Source: a virus. From it: a stretch of DNA of 23,697 nt. Below the pieces are notes generated by a model that was not told the origin of the DNA, ran no database searches, and was given only the letters and a program-made list of their open reading frames with translations. The stretch covers positions 1 through 23,697 of IMG/VR virus record IMGVR_UViG_3300005441_000032. The stretch is one strand, 5' to 3'. A program made the translations under genes and the position numbers. How positions within the stretch are numbered: position 1 is the stretch's first letter; every line of letters starts with the position of its first letter. This document shows positions 6,869 to 14,622 of this stretch, one piece after another.

Positions 6869-8976
6869 GGGCCTCCGTCGCTGATCGTGGAACTGCCGAG
6901 TGGTTCCTCGGCAAGGGTACCCCCGCCCGGATCGACCTCCCGCGTCGAGCTGGCCGTACGGCCTGCGGAGAGCACCGAGGAGGCCCCCTCACCCGCCACG
7001 GTCTGACTCGCGGTCGGTTCGTGAGAGAGCGTCGAGTAGCCAAGGGCGACAGCGCGGACGATTGCCAGCGCGGTGTCCAGCGTGGAGACCCGGCCGATGG
7101 CGATGTAGAGGCCGCTTTTTCGCAGCTCGATCGACTGGTCGCTCTCCTGGACCAGACCGAGGAGGAAGGTGCGGGTCGCGGCGATCGCGGTCGCCTGCGC
7201 GTTCTCTTGGGCCTGGGTGAGCGAGAGCTGGCGCAGGATGCCCAGCGGCAAGGCGCCATCGCCCTCGACAGCGCGGGAGAGCACGCGAGCCTTCAGGACC
7301 ACCACGGCACTGGCGGAGTCCACCCCGGAGGCGCGGCCGAGCACATAGGCTCTCCCGCGGCCGAGCGCGGCCGCGAGGTCAGCCTCGCTGGCCCGACCCA
7401 GGCCAAGGGCGTGGAGACGCCCGAGCGGGGACGAAGAGTCGCTCTCCGCGCCCCGGCCGATGGGACGGGTCCGCCGCGGCGCGAGGGCCTGCGAGGCGTC
7501 AGCCTCCGCCGTCTGGCCCAGGGCCTTGGCCTTGCTCCAGGTGATCGCCCGCGAGGCGGCGGTCTCGGTGGCGCGGGCGACCGAGACGATGAGCTGCGCG
7601 ACCGCGCTGATCGACAGCGCGGCGCCCGTCTCGGCCGCCTGCGCGAGCTGCCTGCGCTTGGAGCGGCCGACCGGCTGGGCGCTGTCGCTCTCCACAGCTT
7701 GGACGAGAGTGCGGACCTTGACCCGGGCGAGAGACCGCGCCAAGCTGGCCTCGATCGCCCGACCGACCTGGCGGACCTTCGGTGCCCAGGCGATCGCGCG
7801 GGCGAGATCCGTCTCGGTCGCCTGCGCGATCGCCTTCACCTTCGAGGGGGTGATCGGGCGCGAGGCACCGGTCTCGGCCGCGACGGCGACCAACCGCGTC
7901 TTCGGCGCCCAGGCCACCGGCCGGGCCGCACCCGCCTCGGCGGCCTGCGTGACGGCCGCGGTCTTGCGGCTGACAACCGTCCGCGCGGTGTCCGCCTCCG
8001 CCGCCTGGCTGAGAGCACGGCGCTTGGCGCGAGCGAGGGCAGTAGCGGCGCCGGTCTCGGCCGCCTGCGCGAGCGCACGCAGTTTCCTTCGGCCGAGAAC
8101 GAGAGCTGCATCGGCCTCACTCGCCCGCGCCACTGGATAGACGCGGCGCGGCGAGAGAGCCTGAGCGACATCACCCTCTGCCGTCTGGGCGATCGCCTTG
8201 ACCTTGGCAGGGGCGATCGCCGCCGCCGAGGCAGCCTCGGTGGCCTGGCCGATGGCGACGATGGTCGGTCCCGCCGCCGAGGGTTGGACGGTGTACCGCG
8301 GCGGACTGCCAGCGAAGTAGAAGGGGCAGGAACGAGTGGCGACCGTCGTCCCCGCACACACCGACTCGTTCATGCCGGTGCCCGTGAGGTCGGTGACCTT
8401 TTCGGCCACAGCGCTCTGACGTAGCTCCCAGAGACCCGTCGCCCCTTTCGAGAGCATGGCCTGACGAGTGGAGGCGACGGCCTCCCACTGCGCGTCGGTC
8501 AACTGGACTCCGTTGAACTCCACGACCGCTTCGATATCGCCAGCGAAGTTGTCGGCGGTGCCACCTTGCCACTCGCCGATGCGGACCGTGGCGCCAGCGC
8601 CCGCCGTGCTCGGGTTGGCGATAGTGCCGCTGAGGTTCTGGTGAGTCCACCCCGTCGCCTGCTTCCAGACGTGACACCGAGGCGTCGTGGTGCCAGCAGC
8701 CTTGTCGATGGCAACGAAGACCCACCCGTCGGCGGCGAGCACAGTCAGGGTCGATTCTTTTTCTCCAGCCCCCGTACATTCGAGGATGACTTTGTCGTTG
8801 GAGCCGATCTCCAGAGCGACGCGCGTAGCACCGGCTGAGGTGCAGCGGGAGTAGATCGTGTCGAAGGTCGTATCGCTTGCACGCCTGACCCAGGCGCCAA
8901 TGCTGAAGGCGCCCGTCATCTGCGCCACCAGCGGGAACCTGTGCTGGTCGCTCGTGGCTGCGTAGGTCCGGGCCAT
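6865..8976 (-). CDS. LamG/ConA-like lectin domain plus 20-unit repeat protein
   Basis: Large probable virion protein of 703 aa. Residues 1-190 look like a concanavalin A/LamG-like jelly roll: FSIGAWVRR, a strand pair around LEIGSNDKVILECTG, GWVFVAIDKAAGTTT, VRIGEWQGG, DNFAGDIEAVVEFNGVQLT and WEAVAS. Such domains often bind glycans. Residues 242-646 are a continuous array of twenty ~20-residue repeats with consensus roughly (L/I)(G/A)QA-x-E-x-D-x-A-x-x(L/I)-x-x-x-K-x-R-x. The last 57 residues are Ser/Thr/Gly-rich. It lies in the head-proximal operon rather than with tail genes, so it may be a head-attached fibre or decoration protein. An adhesion role is inference. Confidence 0.65.
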   Translation of the reverse strand: MARTYAATSDQHRFPLVAQMTGAFSIGAWVRRASDTTFDTIYSRCTSAGATRVALEIGSNDKVILECTGAGEKESTLTVLAADGWVFVAIDKAAGTTTPRCHVWKQATGWTHQNLSGTIANPSTAGAGATVRIGEWQGGTADNFAGDIEAVVEFNGVQLTDAQWEAVASTRQAMLSKGATGLWELRQSAVAEKVTDLTGTGMNESVCAGTTVATRSCPFYFAGSPPRYTVQPSAAGPTIVAIGQATEAASAAAIAPAKVKAIAQTAEGDVAQALSPRRVYPVARASEADAALVLGRRKLRALAQAAETGAATALARAKRRALSQAAEADTARTVVSRKTAAVTQAAEAGAARPVAWAPKTRLVAVAAETGASRPITPSKVKAIAQATETDLARAIAWAPKVRQVGRAIEASLARSLARVKVRTLVQAVESDSAQPVGRSKRRQLAQAAETGAALSISAVAQLIVSVARATETAASRAITWSKAKALGQTAEADASQALAPRRTRPIGRGAESDSSSPLGRLHALGLGRASEADLAAALGRGRAYVLGRASGVDSASAVVVLKARVLSRAVEGDGALPLGILRQLSLTQAQENAQATAIAATRTFLLGLVQESDQSIELRKSGLYIAIGRVSTLDTALAIVRAVALGYSTLSHEPTASQTVAGEGASSVLSAGRTASSTREVDPGGGTLAEEPLGSSTISDGGP
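7039..8253 (-). repeat. Coding tandem repeat, about twenty 60-bp units
   Basis: Twenty imperfect ~60-bp units encode ~20-residue repeats (residues 242-646 of the 703-aa protein). Most units are exactly 20 residues; four are 21-22. Each starts with a small hydrophobic pair, then Q/R-A, then a Glu and a small/acidic position, and ends in basic residues. The nucleotide units are diverged, so this is an old array and not a recent expansion. Confidence 0.85.
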
Positions 8977-8981
8977 GCCCC

Positions 8982-9512
8982 CTACACCGTGAACTGGAGA
9001 GCGACGGCCAGTAGCTCGGCGTCCCCGGTGAGGGAGTCGGTCTGGCCGCCGCTGGCGTCAGCGTCGCGGTAGACCAGCAGCTCGCAGAGGTCACCCGCGG
9101 CCACGCCATCGAGGTTGGCGAGTTCGATCGTGCTCTCGATCAAACGGCGGGCCTCGGTCGCGTTGGCCGCCGTGCTGACTAGGCTCGCCGCCGCCTCGGC
9201 GTGCTCAACCGGCGTGTCGGCATCGGCCGGGGTGATCGCGGCGAGTCGCGCACCCCAGGCGCAGGCGTTGGCCGTAGCCGAGTTCGTCATCCAGAGGAGC
9301 TTGACCGTGCCGCCTGCTTTGTAGTCGGCAGGCATTCGGAACTGGAACCAGAGGTGCTCATCGGTCGAGGCGTCGAAGGCGGCGACGCGGACCTGCTTCT
9401 TCGGGTTGGCCTCGGTTCCCGCGACCACCAGCAGCGCCGGGCCTGCATTGCTGGCGGAACCGTCGCCCGGAGCGCCGTCCCATGGCCCCCACTGAAGGGT
9501 CGCCGTGGCCAT
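8982..9512 (-). CDS. Predicted beta-rich virion protein
   Basis: Not recognised as a named family. It is 176 aa, low in charge, with many Ala/Thr and alternating hydrophobic residues, suggesting a beta sandwich (LWFQFRMPADYKAGGTVKLL, NACAWGARLAAIT, GDLCELLVYRDADA, ending LLAVALQFTV). It is followed five bases later by the lectin-repeat gene and preceded by another probable virion protein. The start is ATG with about six bases after the previous stop. A head decoration or fibre-associated role is likely from position. Confidence 0.65.
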   Translation of the reverse strand: MATATLQWGPWDGAPGDGSASNAGPALLVVAGTEANPKKQVRVAAFDASTDEHLWFQFRMPADYKAGGTVKLLWMTNSATANACAWGARLAAITPADADTPVEHAEAAASLVSTAANATEARRLIESTIELANLDGVAAGDLCELLVYRDADASGGQTDSLTGDAELLAVALQFTV

Positions 9513-9518
9513 CGGCGC

Positions 9519-9998
9519 CTACGAGGCTCGGAAGAAGCCTGCGGTGGCGATCTGCGCCGTAATGTCCGAGCCGTCCGGCGTGACCGAGAAGTCGTGGAAG
9601 GTCCAGGGGAGGACGTTGCCGTCGTTGCCGCCGGTCGAGTCGGAGTCATAGCCGGTGGCGATGTCGGAGATGGCTCCGGTGCCGTCGTTGGCCACCGCCG
9701 TCCAGGTCTGGTCAGGGCAGTCGGTATCCACCCGGTCATTCGTGTCGTCGTAGGTGATGGTGATCCCGCCCGCGTTGTCGATCGACTTGCGGGTGGAACC
9801 GGTGTTGGTGGCGAAGTTGGTGGCGCCCGCAACCAGAGCTTCAAAGGAGTCGAGGTCTTTCAGCACGGCGTCTTCCTGGACGCCCGTGGCGGCGACCAAG
9901 GCGATCAGGAGGACCGAGTTGGGGGGGTCGTTCCCGTTGATCCGCTCGGCCCACTCGGTGCCGCGGCCCTTGGCGCGGTTGAAGACGAAGTCAGGCAT
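9519..9998 (-). CDS. Conserved phage virion protein, unknown role
   Basis: It is 159 aa. The N terminus (MPDFVFNRAKGRGTEWAER) and the pattern NDRVDTDCPDQTW, DSTGGNDGNVLPW, VTPDGSDITAQIATAGFF are recalled from hypothetical proteins that sit between capsid and tail genes in many siphoviruses and myoviruses. The function has not been established as far as I know. The start overlaps the upstream gene by eight bases. The likely place is the virion, by neighbourhood. Confidence 0.7.
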   Translation of the reverse strand: MPDFVFNRAKGRGTEWAERINGNDPPNSVLLIALVAATGVQEDAVLKDLDSFEALVAGATNFATNTGSTRKSIDNAGGITITYDDTNDRVDTDCPDQTWTAVANDGTGAISDIATGYDSDSTGGNDGNVLPWTFHDFSVTPDGSDITAQIATAGFFRAS

Positions 9999-10485
9999 CG
10001 AGCTTTACCTCGTAGTAGTGGCGGACCTCGCCGCCGAAGCCCGCTTTGCCGTCTTTCTCCTCGGGCCACTTGTCGGGGTTCTCGACCACCTCGTAGCGCA
10101 CGTCGCCGTCCACGGTCTTGAAGACCAGGGCGTCGTAGTGGAGGAAGGTGTGCGGGGCGGGGCCGAAGGGGTTCTCCGGCGGGCCGGAGGAGCGCACGAC
10201 CAGCTCGCCCTCGCCCTCAGCCTCGATCCACCCCTCAGAGATCCCGTTGGCGACGAAACCGGTAGGCAGCTTCGCCGTCTTCGGCGGCTTGCCCTCGATC
10301 GCGATGCCAAGGAGCGGCCGCGGCGTCGGAGAGACCCCGGCCTCGGCCAGCGCCTCCTGGAGCAGGGGGATCAGGGCCTCGGCGTCTTCGGGCGTGTAGA
10401 GAGCCGCCTCGCCGGTCACCGGGTCGAAGAGCTTGACCCGGTCCGGCCCCTGGTCGGCGAGCTTGCGGATGGCGAAGTTCGCCAT
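9991..10485 (-). CDS. Hypothetical head-region protein
   Basis: Function not recognised. It is 164 aa. It opens with FAIRKLADQGPDRVKLFDP and a helix (PEDAEALIPLLQEALAEAG); the rest is beta-rich with several Gly/Pro turns and HTFLHYDALVFKTVDGDV. It is acidic overall. It starts 12 bases after the preceding stop with a weak GGCGGGG-type ribosome site, and its end overlaps the next gene by eight bases. Its place between the capsid and decoration genes suggests head completion or decoration, but nothing in the sequence proves this. Confidence 0.65.
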   Translation of the reverse strand: MANFAIRKLADQGPDRVKLFDPVTGEAALYTPEDAEALIPLLQEALAEAGVSPTPRPLLGIAIEGKPPKTAKLPTGFVANGISEGWIEAEGEGELVVRSSGPPENPFGPAPHTFLHYDALVFKTVDGDVRYEVVENPDKWPEEKDGKAGFGGEVRHYYEVKLDA

Positions 10486-10497
10486 CTGCGCCCCGCC

Positions 10498-11244
10498 TTA
10501 GCCCTTCCGGGACTGCTGCTCGGCCTTCGCGGCCTTGGCGACCGTCGAGCGGTCGTCCTTGGCCAGATCGGCCAGGAGGTCGTCGGAGAAGTCACCGATG
10601 CTGGCGACGATGTCCTTCGCCTTCGCGCCCTCGGGGACCGCGGTGAGCTTGCCGGTGTTGGCCTCGGCGGCAGTGGACTTCTCCGCGGCGCCCTGGCCGT
10701 CTTTCTCGGTGACGGCGCCCTCGGCCGTGGCGCGGCCCTCCTTCTGGAGGCGCTTCAGCTCTTCCTGGAGGCGCTCGTTTTCGGCGGCGAGCGCCTTGGG
10801 ATTCTCGGTCGTGGCGACAACCGCAGTGCCCTCTTCGAGGGCGGAGTCGAAGGCCTCGATCGACTTCGGGAAGAGCTTGTAGGCCGCGCAGCAGCGCCCG
10901 GTGCGGCCTTTGGTCGTCAGGTAGAGGATGACGACGTTGGACTCCAGCGGCATCTCCTTGCGGCCGCGAACGCGGGCCGAGAGGACACGGTCGAGCAGCT
11001 CCTCGCCGACGATCGCCTGAGCCTGGCCGCGGACCTCGTCCTCGTTCAGGAACCGGGTGCGCTGCGTGTGCTCGTGGCGCCCGGCGGCGACGCGCAGGGC
11101 GTCCGGCATCGCCCTGTGGGTCGCCTGGATCAGGTGCTTCGCGTTGCCCGCGATGCCCAGGTCCTTGACCAGCTCGCCGCCCTCACTCTGTTCGAGATCC
11201 TCGGGGCCGACTCGGAGGGGCTGAAGTCCAGTTGCAGGCGACAC
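10498..11244 (-). CDS. Head-associated protein with coiled coil
   Basis: Function not recognised. It is 248 aa. The first ~145 residues look folded (EELLDRVLSARVRGRK, ESNVVILYLTTKGRTG with CC at 118-119). A coiled coil follows at about 151-170 (LAAENERLQEELKRLQKEG), then an Ala/Thr/Gly linker and a C-terminal helical mini-motif (IVASIGDFSDDLLADLAK, 212-229). The mini-motif resembles part of the small protein upstream of the sheath. It starts at GTG with AAGGAG seven bases before and is 15 bases from the capsid gene stop. It could be a head-tail adaptor or capsid-associated protein. Confidence 0.6.
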   Translation of the reverse strand: MSPATGLQPLRVGPEDLEQSEGGELVKDLGIAGNAKHLIQATHRAMPDALRVAAGRHEHTQRTRFLNEDEVRGQAQAIVGEELLDRVLSARVRGRKEMPLESNVVILYLTTKGRTGRCCAAYKLFPKSIEAFDSALEEGTAVVATTENPKALAAENERLQEELKRLQKEGRATAEGAVTEKDGQGAAEKSTAAEANTGKLTAVPEGAKAKDIVASIGDFSDDLLADLAKDDRSTVAKAAKAEQQSRKG

Positions 11245-11259
11245 AGGCGACTCCTTCGG

Positions 11260-12363
11260 TTAGGGCTGGGCCTTGACGGCTCCGAGAGGCTCCCCGACCG
11301 CGCCGCCGAACACGTGGCGCACCTTGAAGGGGATCTCGTCGTAGTCCATCGAGTACGGGTCGGAGGCGCCGCCGCCGAGACCCTTCATCCCTGAGTCCTC
11401 CAGGAAGATGTAGGGGTCGCGCCGGTTACGGAGGAAGGCCGCCAGGAAGGCCGGACGGTCCTGCGCGTTGGCGAGGAGGTAGTAGTCGCCCGGCGTGTTG
11501 AGCCACGGCTCCACGATCACCGCGTCCTCGGGGAGCAGGTCCGAGAGGGCGTTGTGGCGGCCGGGGTAGAAGCGCCGCGGCGAGGAGTCCACGTCGGCGG
11601 TGGCGCCGGTCTCCGTGGAGCGGATGAACTGGTTGATCTCGGCCTTGGCGCTCGGCTCGCGCACGAGGATTTTGGCCAGCTCGACCGAGATCGGGATGCC
11701 GTCGCGGTCGCGCCGGAGCGCCATCGTGTCGAGCATCGCCATGATGTTGTCCGGGTCGATTTCCGCGGCGGCCCCGGTGACGAGGTTTTCGCGGCCCAGG
11801 GAGAAGAAGGGTTCCCCATCGACCGAGTAGGTCGGGTTCGACTCGACCAGAGCGGTCATCGCCTGCGCGACGTACTCGGCCATCGACTTGCCCAGCTCGG
11901 TCGGGATCATGTTGAGGATGCGGTCGGTTTCGTCGTTGACCGTCAGCTCGTAGGTGATCCCGTAGATGCCGCCGTACTTGCCGACCGCGAAGGACGGGCC
12001 ACCGGCCTCCCAGCTCCGGAGCCGCGGGTACTCGCCGTGCTCCTCAATGCCCTCGAAGCCGCGGATCGCGCCCAGCTCGGAGACGGTGTGCTCGCGGAAG
12101 TCCTTGGCGTTCTCGAAGCCAAGGTAGCGCTCCCAGCGGGAGGCGACGCCGCGGAAGCGCTGGCGCATCCGGTGGTGGATGACGGTCTGGAGGAAGATCG
12201 GGAAGTCCACCCGGCCCTCGGGGGCGCCGCTGCCCTCGCGGAGTGCGCCCTCGACAGCCTCCTCGCCGAGGAGCATCTCGACGGCTTTCGGGTCGGCGCG
12301 GAAGTCCTTGAACATCTCGAAGAGGTCGAGATGTTTGCCCCAGTGTCCGTATGGACTACGCAT
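11260..12363 (-). CDS. Major capsid protein (Mu gpT-like)
   Basis: Predicted main shell subunit with HK97 fold. It is 367 aa. The diagnostic region is residues 70-150: RFRGVASRWERYLG, then ENAKDFREHTVSELG, SFAVGKYGGIYGITYEL and NDETDRILNMIPTELG. This fits the Mu-like major head subunit family by recall. Residues 168-200 contain ESNPTYSVDGEPFFSLG. The ATG has AAGGAG about ten bases upstream. It follows a cement-like protein and a protease/scaffold, the usual head order. There is no sign of N-terminal delta domain cleavage beyond a 25-residue charged helix. Confidence 0.88.
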   Translation of the reverse strand: MRSPYGHWGKHLDLFEMFKDFRADPKAVEMLLGEEAVEGALREGSGAPEGRVDFPIFLQTVIHHRMRQRFRGVASRWERYLGFENAKDFREHTVSELGAIRGFEGIEEHGEYPRLRSWEAGGPSFAVGKYGGIYGITYELTVNDETDRILNMIPTELGKSMAEYVAQAMTALVESNPTYSVDGEPFFSLGRENLVTGAAAEIDPDNIMAMLDTMALRRDRDGIPISVELAKILVREPSAKAEINQFIRSTETGATADVDSSPRRFYPGRHNALSDLLPEDAVIVEPWLNTPGDYYLLANAQDRPAFLAAFLRNRRDPYIFLEDSGMKGLGGGASDPYSMDYDEIPFKVRHVFGGAVGEPLGAVKAQP

Positions 12364-12381
12364 CGTGCAGGTCTCCTTTGC

Positions 12382-13146
12382 CTAGCCCTGGATGAAGGCG
12401 TGTAGCGCGTTGGCGTTGATACGGGCGACGTGCGGGGTCCGGCTCGCGTCGATCTCGTCCACGACTCCGACCGGCACGGAGACATCGGTGCTGCCCGCTC
12501 CGGCCTGAGAGGTGGTGACGGTGACTTTTTCTTCGCCGCCGGTCAGTTCGTCGTCGGCGGTCGGCGCGGCCACGTCCGTTTTTTCGAACTGGCCGGTCCA
12601 CTCGACCACGTAGGGGGTGCCGCCGCCGATGCTGCCGGGGCCGCCCGTGACGACCACGTCGCCGGGGTTGATGCCGTCGAGCGCCTCCAGGGCTTCGCGC
12701 ACTTCTTTCGTCGTGGCGTCGAATTTGATTTTCGCCGTGGTGCCGAAGGCGGTGATGATCCGCCAGGTGCCGCCGGAACCCTCGACTTTGAAGGTGGTTT
12801 TCTCGTTGGCGTCGGCGCCGCCGGTCCCGCCACCCGCGGCGAGCAGGAGCGTCTCGCGGTCGGTCGCGTTGATCCAGACCTTCTGGCCGACCGAGAGGTT
12901 GGCCAGCGCGCCGACACAGGCGACCTCGTGGACGCCGCCGAGGACGCCGACACAGCGCTCGCCGGGCTGGATCTGGAGGACGGCGGAGCTGTCGGGCCGG
13001 TCGAAGCGGGTGGGCTGCCCCGTCTTGACGAGGTAGAGCACCTTGTTGTCAACGAAGGCGAACCGGCTGGAGCTGATCGGGCCTTTTTTTTCGGCACCGA
13101 GGCCCGGGAAGATGACCTCTACGCGCTGTCCTGGGGCGTCGTACAT
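12382..13146 (-). CDS. Capsid cement-like protein with inserted beta domain
   Basis: It is 254 aa. The flanking parts (residues 1-113 and 217-254) resemble capsid cement/head decoration proteins (DUF2190 type): GERCVGVLGGVHEVACVGAL, VGQKVWINATDRE, then PVGVVDEIDASRTPHVARI. Between them, residues 114-216 look like a separate module with FKVEGSGGTWRI, DATTKEVREALEALDGIN, VVVTGGPG and VVEWTGQF strands. This module recalls a beta domain repeated in many actinophage virion proteins. The gene sits directly upstream of the capsid gene, as cement genes usually do. A function on the capsid surface is inferred. Confidence 0.65.
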   Translation of the reverse strand: MYDAPGQRVEVIFPGLGAEKKGPISSSRFAFVDNKVLYLVKTGQPTRFDRPDSSAVLQIQPGERCVGVLGGVHEVACVGALANLSVGQKVWINATDRETLLLAAGGGTGGADANEKTTFKVEGSGGTWRIITAFGTTAKIKFDATTKEVREALEALDGINPGDVVVTGGPGSIGGGTPYVVEWTGQFEKTDVAAPTADDELTGGEEKVTVTTSQAGAGSTDVSVPVGVVDEIDASRTPHVARINANALHAFIQG

Positions 13147-13152
13147 GCCTGG

Positions 13153-13875
13153 CTACCTTCCCTCGCTCAGCATCTCGTGGAGATGCTTCTCGTCCTTGTC
13201 TTTGTCGCCGGTCAGATCGCCGGACTCCTCCAGGAACTGGGTGAAGCGGCTGCCCTGGCGCAGGCCCGACGGGGTCTCGCTCTCGCGGGCTTTGCCGCCG
13301 TCACCGTTCGGGTCGCCCTCGCTGGGGCTGAGGCCGGTGACGCGGGGGGTGCCCCCGGCGGCCTCGATCAGCTTGTTCGCCTGGATGCAGTCGGCTTTGA
13401 CGGACTCGGTGATGGCCTCTTTCTTGGCCTCGATGTCCTCGCCCTCGACCATCAGGCCGCGACTCGGCCCGGAGGCGTAGAGGACGTAGTTCTTGCGGAT
13501 CTCGGCGCCGTACTCTTTCGGCAGGCCGTTCTCCTGAAGGGTGTCGATCTCGGAGACCGCGTGGTCGGCGAGGATGCGGTACTCCTCGCGCTCTTCCACG
13601 ATCGCCTCGGCGCGTTCCTTGATCTCCGTCTCGGAGAGCTGGGCGCCCTGGAACTCCTCGGTGATCGCCTCGCGCTGCCTCGTGAGCGCGGCGTTGAGCT
13701 GCGCCTCGGTGATCGCGCCGTCGCCGCCGGGGGTGATCGCCGGGGCCGGGGCGGCCTTGGGGCCGGAGATGATCGACTCGGCGAGCGTCTCGTTGCCCGC
13801 CTCCTTCAGCGCCTCGGCGAGCGCCTCCGGCGTGAGCGCCGCGATCTGCTCGTTGGACATCTCCGAGAGTTTCAC
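13153..13875 (-). CDS. Nested scaffold protein (in-frame internal start)
   Basis: Candidate in-frame internal gene giving residues 248-487 of the protease ORF (240 aa). The GTG at 13875 has AAGGAG (13882-13887) six bases upstream, a much better ribosome site than the protease itself has. The product starts VKLSEMSNEQIAALTPEAL and is almost entirely helical and charged, as expected for a scaffold. Lambda Nu3 is made this way from the 3' part of the protease gene C. A copy of the promoter-like element lies about 40 bases upstream inside the protease reading frame. Confidence 0.5.
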   Translation of the reverse strand: MKLSEMSNEQIAALTPEALAEALKEAGNETLAESIISGPKAAPAPAITPGGDGAITEAQLNAALTRQREAITEEFQGAQLSETEIKERAEAIVEEREEYRILADHAVSEIDTLQENGLPKEYGAEIRKNYVLYASGPSRGLMVEGEDIEAKKEAITESVKADCIQANKLIEAAGGTPRVTGLSPSEGDPNGDGGKARESETPSGLRQGSRFTQFLEESGDLTGDKDKDEKHLHEMLSEGR

Positions 13876-14616
13876 CTGGCGCTCCTTGCGGTCGTCGTCT
13901 CCATCTCGCGGAGCAGTGTAGGCAGACTCCAAAAGTGAAACCGCTGAACGACGCTCCTCCTCCGACAGCGGGCGCCCCCCGGCGCCGCCCCGGAAGACGA
14001 AATCGACACTCCCCATCGGCTTCTCGCGGATGCCCTCGATGAGCGCACCCTTGACGCCCTTGTCCCACGACGCGGTGCCGACGCGGACCGCCTTCGGCCA
14101 GGCGTTGATGGAAACGTTGAGGCACCCGGCGTCCTCTTCGAGCATCTCGCGGATGGCCTTCTGCGGGATGACTTCGCCGACGACGCCGCCCTTCTGGTAG
14201 CCGTGGTCGGCGTCGTCCTCGAAGACCAGATCGGGGTCGAAGTAGGAGCGCAGGACGCGACCGCCGAGGGAGTTGAGGGAGCGGCCCTTCTCCTGGAGCA
14301 GCTCCATGACTTCCTCGGCCAACTCCTCGGCGACGTGGTCGATGTACATAGGCCACCCGGTGAAGACCGAGGCGTGCTCGGCCAGCATCTTGGCCTCGTA
14401 GATCGGCTGGAGGCCGCGGATCGCGCGCCCTTTCGAGCGGCACGGCCGGATGATGGCGAACTTGCCGACGAAAGCCTCGTGGCCCTCCACGACCTTTTTC
14501 CTGAAGATCGACCCTTTCTTCGGGACGATCAGCTTGGACTGGGACTCCTGAAGCGTCGAGAGGTCGTTGGGCGTGATGAGCGCGCCCTCGGTCAGCTCAT
14601 CTTTCTCCGGGTCCAC
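13153..14616 (-). CDS. Head maturation protease fused to scaffold-like domain
   Basis: It is 487 aa from the GTG at 14616. Residues 1-230 resemble a prohead protease of the U9/T4 gp21-like kind: candidate catalytic His94 (GWPMYIDHVAEE), Ser169 (CLNVSINAWP) and the following VDFVFRGGAGG segment (204-214). Residues 248-487 are charged and helical with LTPEALAEALKEAGNETL and a long EITEEFQ-type coiled coil, as in scaffold proteins. The gene is directly upstream of cement and capsid. The start falls at about +1 of a promoter-like element, with no Shine-Dalgarno, so it may be leaderless. Protease assignment is by motif recall; the active site needs confirmation. Confidence 0.6.
   Translation of the reverse strand: MDPEKDELTEGALITPNDLSTLQESQSKLIVPKKGSIFRKKVVEGHEAFVGKFAIIRPCRSKGRAIRGLQPIYEAKMLAEHASVFTGWPMYIDHVAEELAEEVMELLQEKGRSLNSLGGRVLRSYFDPDLVFEDDADHGYQKGGVVGEVIPQKAIREMLEEDAGCLNVSINAWPKAVRVGTASWDKGVKGALIEGIREKPMGSVDFVFRGGAGGRPLSEEERRSAVSLLESAYTAPRDGDDDRKERQVKLSEMSNEQIAALTPEALAEALKEAGNETLAESIISGPKAAPAPAITPGGDGAITEAQLNAALTRQREAITEEFQGAQLSETEIKERAEAIVEEREEYRILADHAVSEIDTLQENGLPKEYGAEIRKNYVLYASGPSRGLMVEGEDIEAKKEAITESVKADCIQANKLIEAAGGTPRVTGLSPSEGDPNGDGGKARESETPSGLRQGSRFTQFLEESGDLTGDKDKDEKHLHEMLSEGR
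13872..13904 (-). CDS. Possible leader micro-ORF before the nested scaffold
   Basis: ATG at 13904 opens a ten-codon frame (METTTARSAR) that ends in TGA overlapping the nested GTG as GTGA. It begins nine bases after the CTACACTG half of the promoter-like element, the same geometry as the other two copies. It could couple translation to the scaffold, or be chance within another reading frame. Confidence 0.25.
   Translation of the reverse strand: METTTARSAR
13882..13887 (-). promoter_or_regulatory. Shine-Dalgarno of the nested scaffold start
   Basis: AAGGAG, six bases before GTG 13875 and in frame with the protease ORF. It is the main evidence that an internal start is used. Confidence 0.5.
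13914..13945 (-). promoter_or_regulatory. Candidate phage late promoter, copy 2 (inside protease gene)
   Basis: Reads AGCGGTTTC, 15 bases, CTACACTG on the minus strand, with the same spacing as the copies at 14623-14654 and 3593-3624. It lies inside the protease reading frame, 39 bases upstream of the nested GTG start. Predicted transcription start is near 13908. Confidence 0.55.
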
Positions 14617-14622
14617 GCGGCT

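Noticed and set aside
7039-8253. Regular ~60-bp repeats could suggest a CRISPR array
   Set aside because: The units are contiguous without spacers, vary strongly in sequence and keep one reading frame, so this is a coding tandem repeat.
9754-11394. Long plus-strand ORF of 546 aa, and others such as 7021-8424 and 12430-13938
   Set aside because: They lie antisense to recognised virion genes, have low-complexity Arg/Gly/Val-rich composition and no ribosome sites. They arise because stop codons are rare in GC-rich sequence.
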